DNA of 64,000 bases from Pseudomaricurvus albidus (GTDB taxonomy: Bacteria; Pseudomonadota; Gammaproteobacteria; Pseudomonadales; Cellvibrionaceae): positions 124,001-188,000 of the forward strand of contig NZ_JAHKRS010000004.1 in assembly GCF_018863235.1 (NCBI RefSeq), read 5' to 3'. The notes under the pieces were generated by a model. That model did no database searches. It had not been told where the DNA came from and saw nothing but the letters and a program-made list of their open reading frames with translations. A program made the position numbers and the translations under genes. Each line of letters starts with the position of its first letter. Positions within the stretch are counted from its first letter, which is position 1. Positions 55,680 through 64,000 of the stretch are shown here, piece by piece.

Positions 55680-56327
55680 ATGAGTCATCCACTATTAGAG
55701 CTGCAGGCACTGCGCTGTGAGCGGGATGAGAGGGTGCTGTTTGAAAATCTGGATCTGCAAGTGATGGCGGGTGATGTCGTGCAGGTTGAGGGGCCCAATG
55801 GCAGCGGCAAGACCACATTATTGCGCCTTTTGTCGACAACTTCGGCGGATTATGAAGGCCAAATACTGTGGCAGGGGGAAACTCTTAAGAAGAGCCGTTT
55901 GGATTATCTCAATCAGCTGCTGTTTATTGGACATCTGCCGGGGGTAAAAAAGGCATTAACTCCCCGTGAAAACCTCAATTGGTTTTGTGGAATGAATCAG
56001 GGGCACCAACGCTGCTCTATTGAAGCGGCACTGGATGAAGTGGGGCTGTTTGGATTTGAAGATGTGCCTTGTCATCATCTTTCGGCAGGGCAATTGCGAC
56101 GTGTTGCTTTGGCAAGGTTGTTTTTAACGCCAGCCAGGGTATGGATCCTGGATGAGCCCTTTACCGCTATCGATAAGCACGGTGTAAAGAATCTTGAGGC
56201 TTTGATGGCAGAGCATGCCGCCGGTGGCGGGTGTGTGCTACTGACAACCCATCAGGATATGATCATGGATGGCGTGCGGCGCCTGAACCTGGAAGATTAC
56301 AAGGGTGTGGCCAATGAGCAGTCATGA
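55680..56327 (+). CDS. ccmA: Cytochrome c maturation ABC transporter ATP-binding protein CcmA
   Basis: ATPase that works with CcmB/C/D to release holo-CcmE. Seen: Walker A GPNGSGKTT, signature HLSAGQLRRVALARL, Walker B VWILDEPF, and H-loop TTHQD. The protein has 215 residues. ATG at 55680 gives the usual short N-terminus; ATG at 55668 is an alternative that adds four residues. The stop overlaps ccmB by 14 bases. Confidence 0.95.
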   Translation: MSHPLLELQALRCERDERVLFENLDLQVMAGDVVQVEGPNGSGKTTLLRLLSTTSADYEGQILWQGETLKKSRLDYLNQLLFIGHLPGVKKALTPRENLNWFCGMNQGHQRCSIEAALDEVGLFGFEDVPCHHLSAGQLRRVALARLFLTPARVWILDEPFTAIDKHGVKNLEALMAEHAAGGGCVLLTTHQDMIMDGVRRLNLEDYKGVANEQS

Positions 56328-57048
56328 ACAGCAGGTGCGCACCAGTTTAAAGTCGGAACCTCTGGTCAGTCCGGGAATTGGGGCTGGCTTCATGGCAACT
56401 TTCAGACGAGATTTGTTGATTGCCTTCCGGCATCGGGGTGAGATGGCGAACCCGATCATGTTCCTGCTGATGGTGATTACGATGGTACCTTTAGGTATCA
56501 GCCCTGAAAGAGCAGTTTTATCTGTGCTGGCGCCTGGCATGATTTGGGTCGTGGCGCTGTTGGCAACCTTGCTGTCACTGGATGGCTTGTTCAGGGCAGA
56601 TTATGAGGATGGTGCTCTGGAGCAATTGTTAATGTCTCCACAGCCGCTTTATTTTCAGGTTTTGGCCAAGGTGCTGGTACATTGGCTGGTGACAGGGTTG
56701 CCGTTGACAATAATGGCCCCGCTGCTGGGTGTCATGTTGTCTCTGCCGGCCGCGGGCTTCTGGCCACTGGTCTTTTCACTGTTTTTAGGTACCGCGTGTT
56801 TGAGTTTAATCGGTGCGATTGGGGCTGCTTTAACTGTGGCCTTGAGAAAGGGGGGCTTATTGATCTCCCTGATTATCATGCCGCTGTATGTGCCCATACT
56901 GATTTTTGGTTCCAGTGCGGTCTCAAGCGCGATTGACGGTTTCCCGTTTGGCGGGCAAATGGCAGTGCTTGGTGCTTTTTTGGCCATGGCGGTTGTGCTG
57001 GCTCCCGTAGCGGCGGCCGGGGCATTAAGAATCAGTGTTAACGGTTAA
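56314..57048 (+). CDS. ccmB: Heme ABC exporter membrane protein CcmB
   Basis: Membrane subunit of the CcmABCD complex. Seen: about six membrane helices and the family motif FRRDLLIAFRHRGEMANPIMFLLMV with PLYVPILIFGSSAV. ATG at 56314 is preceded by AAGGGTG and lies in the end of ccmA. It adds a roughly 23-residue N-terminal tail compared with E. coli CcmB (about 220 residues); an internal ATG at 56392 would remove it. The gap to ccmC is 217 bases. Confidence 0.92.
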   Translation: MSSHEQQVRTSLKSEPLVSPGIGAGFMATFRRDLLIAFRHRGEMANPIMFLLMVITMVPLGISPERAVLSVLAPGMIWVVALLATLLSLDGLFRADYEDGALEQLLMSPQPLYFQVLAKVLVHWLVTGLPLTIMAPLLGVMLSLPAAGFWPLVFSLFLGTACLSLIGAIGAALTVALRKGGLLISLIIMPLYVPILIFGSSAVSSAIDGFPFGGQMAVLGAFLAMAVVLAPVAAAGALRISVNG

Positions 57049-57265
57049 ATATGGTGAGTCTGATTCAGCCTTGTGGCTGATCAAAGTCGGCGGTTTAGAC
57101 GAGTTATTGGCGACAAAAATCCCAAAGAATAGAGCAGGCCCGCAGCAGGTGTCACACAGTAGTGCTTTGTAGGCATCAGGCTGGTTGGATTTTGAGCGAT
57201 GAGCCTCGCAGACAAGCGTTGAAAAAGAAGGTTCACATAAACAGGTTTTACAGAGAGGAAAGGCC

Positions 57266-58003
57266 GTGGGTTGGCAATGGTTTCACAGATTGGGTTCGCC
57301 GCGTTGGTTTTATGAGAAAACCAACGCCTGGATCCCGTGGTTGGCAGTCATCAGCATCAGTTTGTTGGTGACTGGCGCTGTATGGGGATTGGCTTTTGCA
57401 CCAGAAGACTTCAAGCAAGGCAACAGCTACCGGATTATATATATCCACGTACCATCAGCTTTTCTGGCGCTGGCCGGTTACTACACCATGGCGATCAGTG
57501 GGGCTATAGGGCTGATCTGGAAAATGAAACTCGCGGATATGGTGATGAAGAGCGCCGCTCCCATCGGTGCTGTACTGACCTTCGTGGCACTGGTAACCGG
57601 AGCTGTGTGGGGTAAACCGACCTGGGGAACCTGGTGGGTCTGGGATGCGCGAATCACTTCGATGTTGGTGTTGTTCTTTTTGTACCTTGGGGTGATAGCA
57701 CTGCAGGAGGCCTACCAACATCAGGACACCGCCAATAAGGCCAGTGCAATTCTCGCACTGGTGGGTACGGTCAATATCCCGATTATCTATAAATCCGTCG
57801 ATTGGTGGTACACATTGCATCAGCCGGCAACCATTAAATTCACCTCCGAATCGACAATAGACCCTTCCATGCTCTATCCGCTGTTGATGATGGTGACAGG
57901 TTTCTATGTGTTTTACGCCCTGGTTTTGCTGATGAGTACCCGCAGTGAAATTCTGGTTCGTGAGAAAAAGACTCGCTGGGTCAAAGACCTGGCTACTCAG
58001 TGA
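57266..58003 (+). CDS. ccmC: Heme transporter CcmC (cytochrome c maturation)
   Basis: Loads heme on CcmE at the periplasmic side. Seen: six membrane helices, the tryptophan-rich WWD-type motif WGTWWVWDARITSMLVLF, and flanking conserved histidines in YIHVPSAF and TLHQPATIKF. The start is GTG at 57266 with GAGGAA five bases before it. Length is 245 residues. Separated from ccmB by 217 bases, unusually long for this operon. Confidence 0.95.
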   Translation: MGWQWFHRLGSPRWFYEKTNAWIPWLAVISISLLVTGAVWGLAFAPEDFKQGNSYRIIYIHVPSAFLALAGYYTMAISGAIGLIWKMKLADMVMKSAAPIGAVLTFVALVTGAVWGKPTWGTWWVWDARITSMLVLFFLYLGVIALQEAYQHQDTANKASAILALVGTVNIPIIYKSVDWWYTLHQPATIKFTSESTIDPSMLYPLLMMVTGFYVFYALVLLMSTRSEILVREKKTRWVKDLATQ

Positions 58004-58035
58004 ATGAATAAGTAACTGAAGAGGTTATCAGGTTG

Positions 58036-58242
58036 ATGAAGTTTCAGTTTGAAAGTGCAGCAGACTTTATTTCCATGTCAGGTCACGGACCTTACGTTTG
58101 GGCCAGCTATGCCATCACCGCGGTATGTCTTGCCTATTTAGTTGTTTCACCTCTGTTAAAGCGCCGTAGCCTGATGGCAGAGATTAAACGCCAGTCACGG
58201 ATTGCGGAAAGAAATGCTGAGTTACAGGGCACAAGTCGATAA
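58036..58242 (+). CDS. ccmD: CcmD, small membrane protein of cytochrome c maturation
   Basis: Stabilises the CcmC-CcmE interaction. Seen: 68 residues with one membrane helix (YVWASYAITAVCLAYLVVSPLL) followed by a basic cytoplasmic tail, the CcmD pattern. ATG at 58036 is used; a TTG one codon before is also possible. Confidence 0.9.
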   Translation: MKFQFESAADFISMSGHGPYVWASYAITAVCLAYLVVSPLLKRRSLMAEIKRQSRIAERNAELQGTSR

Positions 58243-58361
58243 CGGTTAGGCAGTAAGTTTAGGCGTGACCAATGCCAGGTTTCCGTTGGTCATAGCAGGG
58301 TTTCAATAAACGTTAACGTGATTTTGAAGACGTTAACCCAGTTTTAAGATGAGAAGTATTA

Positions 58362-58826
58362 ATGCATCCAGTTAGAAAACAACGCCTGATTATGGTGTTA
58401 TTTATCGTCATTTTTGCCAGTGTCGCGGTGGGGTTGATGGCTTATGCCCTGCGAGAAAACATCAACCTGTTTTATCCGCCGTCTAAAATCGCGGCAGGGG
58501 AGGCACCGGTTGATACGCGTATTCGAGCCGGTGGATGTGTTTTGCCGGGTAAAGTGCAGCGCGCCTCGGATAGCCTGGATGTTAACTTCTTGATTACAGA
58601 CGGTGCAGCCACCGTTGCTGTTCATTACACCGGCATCCTCCCGGATCTGTTCGCAGAGGGGGAAGCGGTTGTGGTTAATGGCAAACTAAATGGCGATGGC
58701 GTCTTTATGGCGACCGAAGTTCTCGCCAAACACGATGAAACTTATACCCCACCTGAGGTAGCAGAAGCCATGCAGAACGCCGGTGAACATCAAAAGACCT
58801 GTGAAGGAATGAGTTATGGTTCCTGA
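58362..58826 (+). CDS. ccmE: Heme chaperone CcmE
   Basis: Carries covalently bound heme to CcmF. Seen: a membrane anchor ([22 protein letters not shown]) and a beta-barrel OB domain with the heme-attaching His124 and Tyr128 in [13 protein letters not shown], matching E. coli CcmE His130 and Tyr134. Length is 154 residues. The end overlaps ccmF by 11 bases. Confidence 0.97.
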   Translation: MHPVRKQRLIMVLFIVIFASVAVGLMAYALRENINLFYPPSKIAAGEAPVDTRIRAGGCVLPGKVQRASDSLDVNFLITDGAATVAVHYTGILPDLFAEGEAVVVNGKLNGDGVFMATEVLAKHDETYTPPEVAEAMQNAGEHQKTCEGMSYGS

Positions 58827-60816
58827 GTATGGACATTACGCGTTAATACTGGCCTTTTGCCTGGCCGTTGTCTTGTCGGTTGTTCCCCTGTGGGGAGCGC
58901 ACACCGGCAATCGCAACATGATGGCCACTGGACGCAGCCTGTCAGTGGGGATGTTCGCCTTTGTAGCAATATCTTTTGCTTGCCTGGTGTACAGTTTTTT
59001 GCAGGATGATTTTTCTGTTGCCTATATCGCCAATCAATCCAACAGCCTGCTGCCCGTCCAATACAAAGTCAGTGCAGTCTGGGGAGGACATGAAGGCTCG
59101 CTGCTGTTGTGGGTGTTGATTCTGGCAGGCTGGACCCTCTCAGTTGCTCTGTTCAGCAAGCAGATGCCTCTGGATATGGTGGCCCGAGTCCTGTCGGTCA
59201 TGGGCATGATTGCTGTGGGCTTTTGCGCCTTTGTGCTGTTTACCTCCAACCCGTTTGATCGTTTGTTGCCTAATGCTCCGGCCGATGGCAGTGACTTGAA
59301 TCCGCTGTTACAGGATCCGGGGCTGATCATACACCCACCGATGCTCTATATGGGGTATGTGGGCTTTTCCGTTGTATTCGCCTTCGCCATTGCGGCATTG
59401 CTGTCTGGGCGTCTCGACAGTGCCTGGTCTCGCTGGTCGCGTCCCTGGACGACCATCGCCTGGGTATTTCTGACCTTGGGGATTGCTCTCGGCAGTTGGT
59501 GGGCGTACTACGAGCTTGGCTGGGGTGGCTGGTGGTTCTGGGATCCGGTTGAAAATGCATCCTTTTTGCCCTGGTTGGTAGGGACGGCATTGATCCACTC
59601 CTTGGCGGTTACAGAAAAGAGAGGGGTGTTCAAAAGCTGGACTTTGCTACTGGCCATTTTTGCGTTTTCGTTAAGTCTGCTGGGTACCTTTCTGGTCCGG
59701 TCCGGGGTGTTAACTTCAGTGCACGCCTTTGCTGCCGATCCAGAGCGAGGGGTGTTCATCCTGGGCTTTCTGGCCGTTGTGGTGGGTGGTTCCCTGACGC
59801 TCTATGCCCTTAAAGCGCCATCGGTAAAATCCGCTGCAAGTTTTGAGTGGATTTCCCGTGAATCTTTCCTGTTGGCAAACAATGTTCTGCTGGTTGTTGC
59901 GGCCGGTACCATTTTGCTGGGTACGCTTTACCCTCTGATTGCCGATGCGCTCAACTGGGGAAAAATTTCTGTAGGCCCACCGTATTTCAATTTCTTCTTT
60001 ACACCATTGATGGCGCTGGTCGCTGTATTGATGGGCGTGGCTGCATTGGTCAACTGGAAACGGAGTAATCTCTCGACACTATGGAAGTGGCTCAAAACTC
60101 CCATTGCCATGAGTCTGATTCTGGGAGGAATACTGCCTCTCTTTATCGGTGAGGAATACTCGTTTTCGGCAGCTCTTGCCATTGCTCTGGGCAGCTGGAT
60201 TATTCTGTCGATGGTTACCGATGTGTTTTACCGGCTACGAAATAGTAAAGGGTTTGTGAAAGCTTTCACCAAGCTACCCCTGAGCTACAAAGGCATGCTG
60301 ATTGCTCATATCGGTGTAGCATTTACCCTGTTGGGGGCAAGTCTGAACACGATTTATTCGGATCACCGCGACTTGAGAATGGCACCGGGCGAACGTCTGG
60401 AGCAGGGCGGTTATGAATACCTCTTCAAGGAACTGGTTGAGCTGCGTGGCCCCAATTATCTTGCCAGTCGCGGAATTATTGAAGTGTATCAGGATGGCAA
60501 GCAGGTCGATGTTCTGCATCCAGAAAAGCGTCGTTATTTCTCTGGTGGTAACCTGATGACTGAAGCCGGCATTAACGCAGGCTTTTGGCGAGATTTGTAC
60601 GTCGCCCTCGGTGAGCCATTGGATAATGGTGCCTGGGCGGTGCGCATTCATTACAAGCCATTTGTCCGCTGGATCTGGCTGGGTGCCATTTTGATGGGGT
60701 TAGGTGGTTTGCTCGCAGTCCTGGATAAACGCTATCGCCAGAAAGTTACGCAGAAGCGAGCGTCGAAAGTTGCATTGGAATCTGCATCAACAACCAGAGC
60801 GCCATCAGCTTCTTAA
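58816..60816 (+). CDS. ccmF: Cytochrome c heme lyase subunit CcmF
   Basis: Transfers heme from CcmE to apocytochrome c. Seen: 666 residues, about 15 membrane helices, [13 protein letters not shown], and the WWD domain [20 protein letters not shown]. Conserved histidines are in [14 protein letters not shown] and [18 protein letters not shown] at 58816 is preceded by AAGGA and lies within ccmE. Translational coupling with ccmE is likely. Confidence 0.97.
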   Translation: MVPEYGHYALILAFCLAVVLSVVPLWGAHTGNRNMMATGRSLSVGMFAFVAISFACLVYSFLQDDFSVAYIANQSNSLLPVQYKVSAVWGGHEGSLLLWVLILAGWTLSVALFSKQMPLDMVARVLSVMGMIAVGFCAFVLFTSNPFDRLLPNAPADGSDLNPLLQDPGLIIHPPMLYMGYVGFSVVFAFAIAALLSGRLDSAWSRWSRPWTTIAWVFLTLGIALGSWWAYYELGWGGWWFWDPVENASFLPWLVGTALIHSLAVTEKRGVFKSWTLLLAIFAFSLSLLGTFLVRSGVLTSVHAFAADPERGVFILGFLAVVVGGSLTLYALKAPSVKSAASFEWISRESFLLANNVLLVVAAGTILLGTLYPLIADALNWGKISVGPPYFNFFFTPLMALVAVLMGVAALVNWKRSNLSTLWKWLKTPIAMSLILGGILPLFIGEEYSFSAALAIALGSWIILSMVTDVFYRLRNSKGFVKAFTKLPLSYKGMLIAHIGVAFTLLGASLNTIYSDHRDLRMAPGERLEQGGYEYLFKELVELRGPNYLASRGIIEVYQDGKQVDVLHPEKRRYFSGGNLMTEAGINAGFWRDLYVALGEPLDNGAWAVRIHYKPFVRWIWLGAILMGLGGLLAVLDKRYRQKVTQKRASKVALESASTTRAPSAS

Positions 60817-60855
60817 AGCGCAGTTTGGAATTTTGATTATGTTCGAGTGGTCGCT

Positions 60856-61386
60856 ATGTCACGTCTAAAGTTGTTTATACCGCTGATGATCTTTGTTGTT
60901 TTGGCGGTTTTTTTCTGGCGCGGTCTCAGTCTGGACCCTACGGACATGCCTTCGGCTTTGATCGACAGGCCTATGCCTGCCTTCAGTCTGCCGACTGTGA
61001 ATGACGCGACCCGGGTTGTCAGTGAGGGTGACTTGAAAGGTGAGGTCACTTTACTCAATGTGTGGGCAACCTGGTGTATTTCCTGTCGGGTTGAGCACCC
61101 TTATCTGGTCGAATTGGCGGCGCAGGGCGTTAAAATTGTAGGCGTCAATTACAAGGATGATGTTCAGGAAGCTCAGAAGTGGTTGAAGAACCTGCATAAC
61201 CCTTATGTTTACAGTATTGTCGATGCAGATGGGCGACTGGGGATTGATCTGGGAGTGTTTGGCGCCCCAGAAACTTATGTGCTGGATCGTCAGGGCGTTA
61301 TTCGTTACAAGCATGTGGGTGTCATTGACGACAAAGTCTGGACCGAAGAAATCAAGCCGATCGTTGATGCTCTGAAAAAAGGTTAA
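60856..61386 (+). CDS. ccmG: Thiol:disulfide oxidoreductase CcmG (DsbE)
   Basis: Reduces the apocytochrome c disulfide before heme attachment. Seen: a signal anchor (IPLMIFVVLAVFFW) and a thioredoxin fold with active-site WCISC (Cys74, Cys77), GVNYKDD, and FGAPETYVLDRQGVIRYKHVG with the cis-Pro. Length is 176 residues from ATG 60856; GTG at 60847 is possible. Last Ccm gene of the run, as ccmH and ccmI do not follow. Confidence 0.95.
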   Translation: MSRLKLFIPLMIFVVLAVFFWRGLSLDPTDMPSALIDRPMPAFSLPTVNDATRVVSEGDLKGEVTLLNVWATWCISCRVEHPYLVELAAQGVKIVGVNYKDDVQEAQKWLKNLHNPYVYSIVDADGRLGIDLGVFGAPETYVLDRQGVIRYKHVGVIDDKVWTEEIKPIVDALKKG

Positions 61387-61392
61387 TCGTCT

Positions 61393-61665
61393 ATGGACGA
61401 AAGTCTTTGTCCCATTTGTCAGCAAAGTAACCGGTGTGGAAACATAAATCGGACGCCATCATCGAATCAGGAGTTTGATTGCTGGTGTTTCCATACCAAA
61501 ATTCCGCCTGCTGCGCTCAACGCTCTGCCTTCCAGTCAGCGTGGACAAAGCTGTATCTGTCAGTCCTGTGCCGAGGCGTATACAAGCGAGCCCAGTCTGA
61601 AAGGCTCGGGCAACTCCCGTACTGAACTTGCTTATCCTGTCGGCGAAAAGCCTTCTACACCATAA
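61393..61665 (+). CDS. Cysteine-rich CWC-family protein
   Basis: Function unknown. Seen: 90 residues, eight cysteines in a CxxC...C...CWC...CxC..C pattern (CPICQQSNRC; CWCFH; CICQSC), matching the CWC cysteine-rich family. It probably binds zinc or an iron-sulfur centre. It follows ccmG by 6 bases, so is almost certainly in the same transcript. A role in cytochrome c maturation or in metal handling is possible but unproven. Confidence 0.82.
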   Translation: MDESLCPICQQSNRCGNINRTPSSNQEFDCWCFHTKIPPAALNALPSSQRGQSCICQSCAEAYTSEPSLKGSGNSRTELAYPVGEKPSTP

Positions 61666-61723
61666 CGTTTGACCTTCGTCACACAGTGTTAAGCTATTTG
61701 TTGTCTATACTGAGGTGGTTTTT

Positions 61724-62395
61724 ATGCATCAGGATGGAAGCATTATGCTCGCAAGATCGAACCGAATGGTTAGGCAACAGTTTCTAAACACTCAATTTAT
61801 GGGTCAGGCATTCTCTCTGATGTTTTTAGGGGCAACAGTCATATTGACTGGCTGCTCACAGACCACAACATCTGACATTGCATCTTCTGCGTCCGTTACT
61901 TCACCTGCTCTTGAGCAGCAAGCCATGGATGCGACTAAAGAGCTGCAGCCTAAACCGAAAGAAATACTGCACCAAGATACCTTGCAAGGGTACGCCACCA
62001 AGGAATACCTTTTCAGCGCAGCCAGTGGGCAACACGTTAAGATTAATTTGCAAACAGATAACTTAAGCAATTATTTTAATGTTGCGCCGGTGGAAGAAGG
62101 GAATAGTGCGATTTTTATCGGCTCTTTAAGAGGGACTACTTTTGAACAGACTTTCACTGAGTCAGGAGACTATAAAGTTCTCGTATATTTGATGCGCAAC
62201 GCTGCACGACGGGATGAGAAGGCGACTTTCCAATTGTCCATCAGATTGAGTGGGCAATTGCCTCCACAGGGGCCGAAGCCTTTGGCGAAAGCCGTTATGC
62301 ATCCAAGCTGGGATGCAGATGGTGATGGTATTAATGACTGCGAGAAAGATGGCAGTTGTGATCACACGGTTGATTATACCAAGCCCAAACCATAA
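61724..62395 (+). CDS. Lipoprotein with a PliG-like lysozyme-inhibitor domain and a calcium-loop C-terminus
   Basis: Seen: a lipoprotein signal (FSLMFLGATVILTGC, lipobox LTGC), then a beta-rich domain with SNYFNVAPVEEGNSAIFIGS and YKVLVYLMRNAARRDEKATF. This resembles the domain of g-type lysozyme inhibitor (PliG) relatives. The C-terminal DADGDGINDCEKDGSCD is a thrombospondin-type-3-like calcium-binding loop with two cysteines. ATG at 61724 has GAGG close upstream; ATG at 61745 and 61799 are alternatives. Lysozyme inhibition is inferred. Followed by a terminator. Confidence 0.75.
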   Translation: MHQDGSIMLARSNRMVRQQFLNTQFMGQAFSLMFLGATVILTGCSQTTTSDIASSASVTSPALEQQAMDATKELQPKPKEILHQDTLQGYATKEYLFSAASGQHVKINLQTDNLSNYFNVAPVEEGNSAIFIGSLRGTTFEQTFTESGDYKVLVYLMRNAARRDEKATFQLSIRLSGQLPPQGPKPLAKAVMHPSWDADGDGINDCEKDGSCDHTVDYTKPKP

Positions 62396-62437
62396 GTCTG
62401 AAGTATTGGATGCTTCTGGCAACGCTTTGTCAGATAT

Positions 62438-62479
62438 AAAAAAAGGGGGAAATGACTGGCAATCATTTCCCCTTTTTTT
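62438..62479. terminator. Bidirectional intrinsic terminator between lipoprotein and MFS genes
   Basis: GGGGAAATGA pairs with TCATTTCCCC around a 7-base loop, flanked by a seven-A run and a seven-T run. It serves both convergent genes. Confidence 0.93.
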
Positions 62480-62533
62480 GTTGTCTGTTTTTTGGGCTGG
62501 CCTATGGACAGTGCCGATGTTGGTAAGCAGGGA

Positions 62534-63910
62534 TCAAGCTTTTGACCCCTGCAACTGAGCGGCTGCTTCTTCCAATTCTGCCTGAAGTTTGCTCCTGCGC
62601 TGCTGATCTCCGGGCAAGCGGGCGGCTGCGATGGTAAAGGCTGCCGCTGCGATAATGCCGATAGAGGCAGTGATGGCCAGAGAATAGCGCAAGGAATCGG
62701 TGCCTAGTGACGGCGCCAGCGCATCACTGACAACACCCGCGAACAGAGGGCCAAGCCCCAGTCCAATCAGGTTCAGGATAAAGAACAGCACCGCTGACCC
62801 CATGGCGCGCATCATGGGCGGCAGTAAAGAATGGGTAATGGCAATGGTTGGCCCCAGATAAAACGCACCGGTCATGGTGGAGAAAAACAGAAAGCCCAGA
62901 ATCAGGCTGCTGTGAGGATAGAAGAGTGTCCCCAGCATCAGCGGAAAACTGATAAACACTGGAAGGGCCGAGATCCACAGATACCAGCGTTGATCCTTCG
63001 CGCCGAGCTTATCGGCCAGATAGCCGCCGAGATAAGTGCCCACCATACCACCAATACCGGAAATCAGCGCTAAAGCGGTACCGGCCTGCAGGCTGTCATA
63101 ACCGTGAGAACGCATAAGGAAAGAAGGCAAGAAGTTACCTACACCGTAGCTTGTGAATGCGGCCAGACCGGCGGCGACTGAAAAAAAGCGGAAGGAACGA
63201 AGTTGCCAGAGGGCCGACATGGTTTGCTTGAAGTTGGGTTTATCCTCATCGTCACGCTGGGCTTTGAGGCTGGCGGGATCGGACTGTCCCCGAACAGGCT
63301 CTTTGATGGTGAAGCGAACCAGCAGGGCAACCAGAATGCCTGGCACGCCTACAACAAAAAAGGCCCAGCGCCAGCCGAAGGTATGGTTGATCCAGCCACC
63401 CAGCAAGAAGCCCATCAAAATGCCGAAATAGACACCTGTTGAGTAAAAAGACAGCGCTGTGCCACGTTGTTCCGGCGGGTAATAATCAGAGATCATGGAG
63501 TGAGCCGGAGGGCTGCCGCCAGCTTCACCAACACCGACACCAATACGGGCAAGTAACAACTGGTAGAAGTTGTGTGTGGCGCCAGAAAGCGCTGTCATAC
63601 CGCTCCAGACGGTGATGGCAAGGGATACAATATTGCGTCGGTTGCTCACGTCAGCCCAGCGCGCAATGGGGATACCAACACTGACATAGAAAATGGCAAA
63701 AGCGAAACCAGTGAGCAGACCCAGCTGAGTATCGGACAGCCCCATATCGGCTTTAATCGACTCCTGCAGAATTACCAGAATCTGACGGTCAATAAAGTTG
63801 AAGGCATAGACAATGGTTAAAATGACCAGCACATAGCGACGATAGGCAGGGCTGTAGCTGATGGCTTCAGTGGCCGGAATCTCGGCCGAGCTGGGGCGTT
63901 CTTGGCTCAT
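62534..63910 (-). CDS. MFS transporter of the Spinster type
   Basis: Seen: 458 residues with 12 predicted membrane helices. The N-terminal helix pair reads IVYAFNFIDRQILVILQESI and LGLLTGFAFAIFYVSVGIPIARWADVSNRR. The last motif is an MFS motif A-like loop. It continues LLLARIGVGVGEAGGSPPAHSMISDYYP. The pattern matches Spinster-like transporters, many of which move lipids or sphingoid compounds; bacterial members' substrates are mostly unknown. ATG at 63910 is used, with GAGAG upstream; the frame continues to 63940. A promoter would lie in the last 90 bases of the window. Confidence 0.92.
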   Translation of the reverse strand: MSQERPSSAEIPATEAISYSPAYRRYVLVILTIVYAFNFIDRQILVILQESIKADMGLSDTQLGLLTGFAFAIFYVSVGIPIARWADVSNRRNIVSLAITVWSGMTALSGATHNFYQLLLARIGVGVGEAGGSPPAHSMISDYYPPEQRGTALSFYSTGVYFGILMGFLLGGWINHTFGWRWAFFVVGVPGILVALLVRFTIKEPVRGQSDPASLKAQRDDEDKPNFKQTMSALWQLRSFRFFSVAAGLAAFTSYGVGNFLPSFLMRSHGYDSLQAGTALALISGIGGMVGTYLGGYLADKLGAKDQRWYLWISALPVFISFPLMLGTLFYPHSSLILGFLFFSTMTGAFYLGPTIAITHSLLPPMMRAMGSAVLFFILNLIGLGLGPLFAGVVSDALAPSLGTDSLRYSLAITASIGIIAAAAFTIAAARLPGDQQRRSKLQAELEEAAAQLQGSKA

Positions 63911-64000
63911 AATTCTCTCATTCGTATTGTTATATTGCACATGAACATAACAGAAGAGAGGCTTTGGGGAAAACCCTTATTTGCTCTTTTTAACCAGCAT

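Overview
The window is a chromosomal segment of a Gram-negative gammaproteobacterium. The order mucC/rseC-mucD-lepA-lepB-DUF4845-rnc-era-recO-acpS is the arrangement known from Pseudomonas and related marine lineages. A complete cmoA/cmoB/cmoM set, fldB, radD, arfB and a ccm (System I) cytochrome c cluster all fit a Pseudomonadales/Cellvibrionales-like aerobe. I cannot name the genus. No insertion sequence, prophage, integrase, CRISPR array, rRNA or tRNA gene is visible. The segment looks like stable, mostly housekeeping chromosome, with many GTG and a few TTG starts.

Layout. 1-8054 (+): envelope-stress protease, translation and RNA-processing operon (rseC end, mucD, lepA, lepB, DUF4845, rnc, era, recO, acpS); pdxJ, usually between recO and acpS, is absent. 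8040-12157: a diguanylate cyclase (-), an orphan CbiM-like membrane protein (+) and a CpxA/CpxR-like two-component system (-). 12464-15643: flavodoxin fldB (+), cmoB and cmoA (-), and the ribosome rescue factor arfB (+). 15737-21027: an RND efflux pump (-) divergent from an IclR regulator (+). 21028-25943: orphan modA (-), a porin (+), a second-type EF-G (-) and a small unknown gene (+). 25974-31104: radD (-), a DUF3014 protein (+) and prpE (+).

31146-33780 is the most distinctive stretch. A terminator is followed by a promoter, a full cobalamin riboswitch and a TonB-dependent receptor that does not resemble classical BtuB. 33856-43499 holds DUF2147, DUF1415 and CvfB-like genes, a thiolase-like protein, a 1100-residue single-chain acyl-CoA carboxylase and an M16C metalloprotease. 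43664-53129 holds a DTW-domain tRNA-modification protein, DUF599, GIY-YIG, cmoM, a Tim14-like J protein, an XRE regulator, a second diguanylate cyclase, a Ppx/GppA phosphatase, msrA, tesB and a rhodanese sulfurtransferase.

53335-55295 (-) is an FlhB-C-terminal-like plus FliK-like pair away from any other flagellar gene. It is divergent from ccmABCDEFG (55680-61386), which ends in a CWC cysteine-rich protein instead of ccmH/ccmI. The window closes with a lipoprotein carrying a lysozyme-inhibitor-like domain and a Spinster-type MFS transporter.

Functional threads. (1) tRNA wobble-uridine modification: cmoA and cmoB make cmo5U and cmoM methylates it; the DTW protein probably adds acp3U. (2) Acyl-CoA metabolism: prpE, the acyl-CoA carboxylase, the thiolase-like protein and tesB, with a B12-controlled receptor between them. 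(3) Envelope homeostasis: MucD, LepB, CpxRA-like, the RND pump, porin and lysozyme-inhibitor-like lipoprotein. (4) Cytochrome c maturation. (5) c-di-GMP signalling by two cyclases with intact inhibitory sites.
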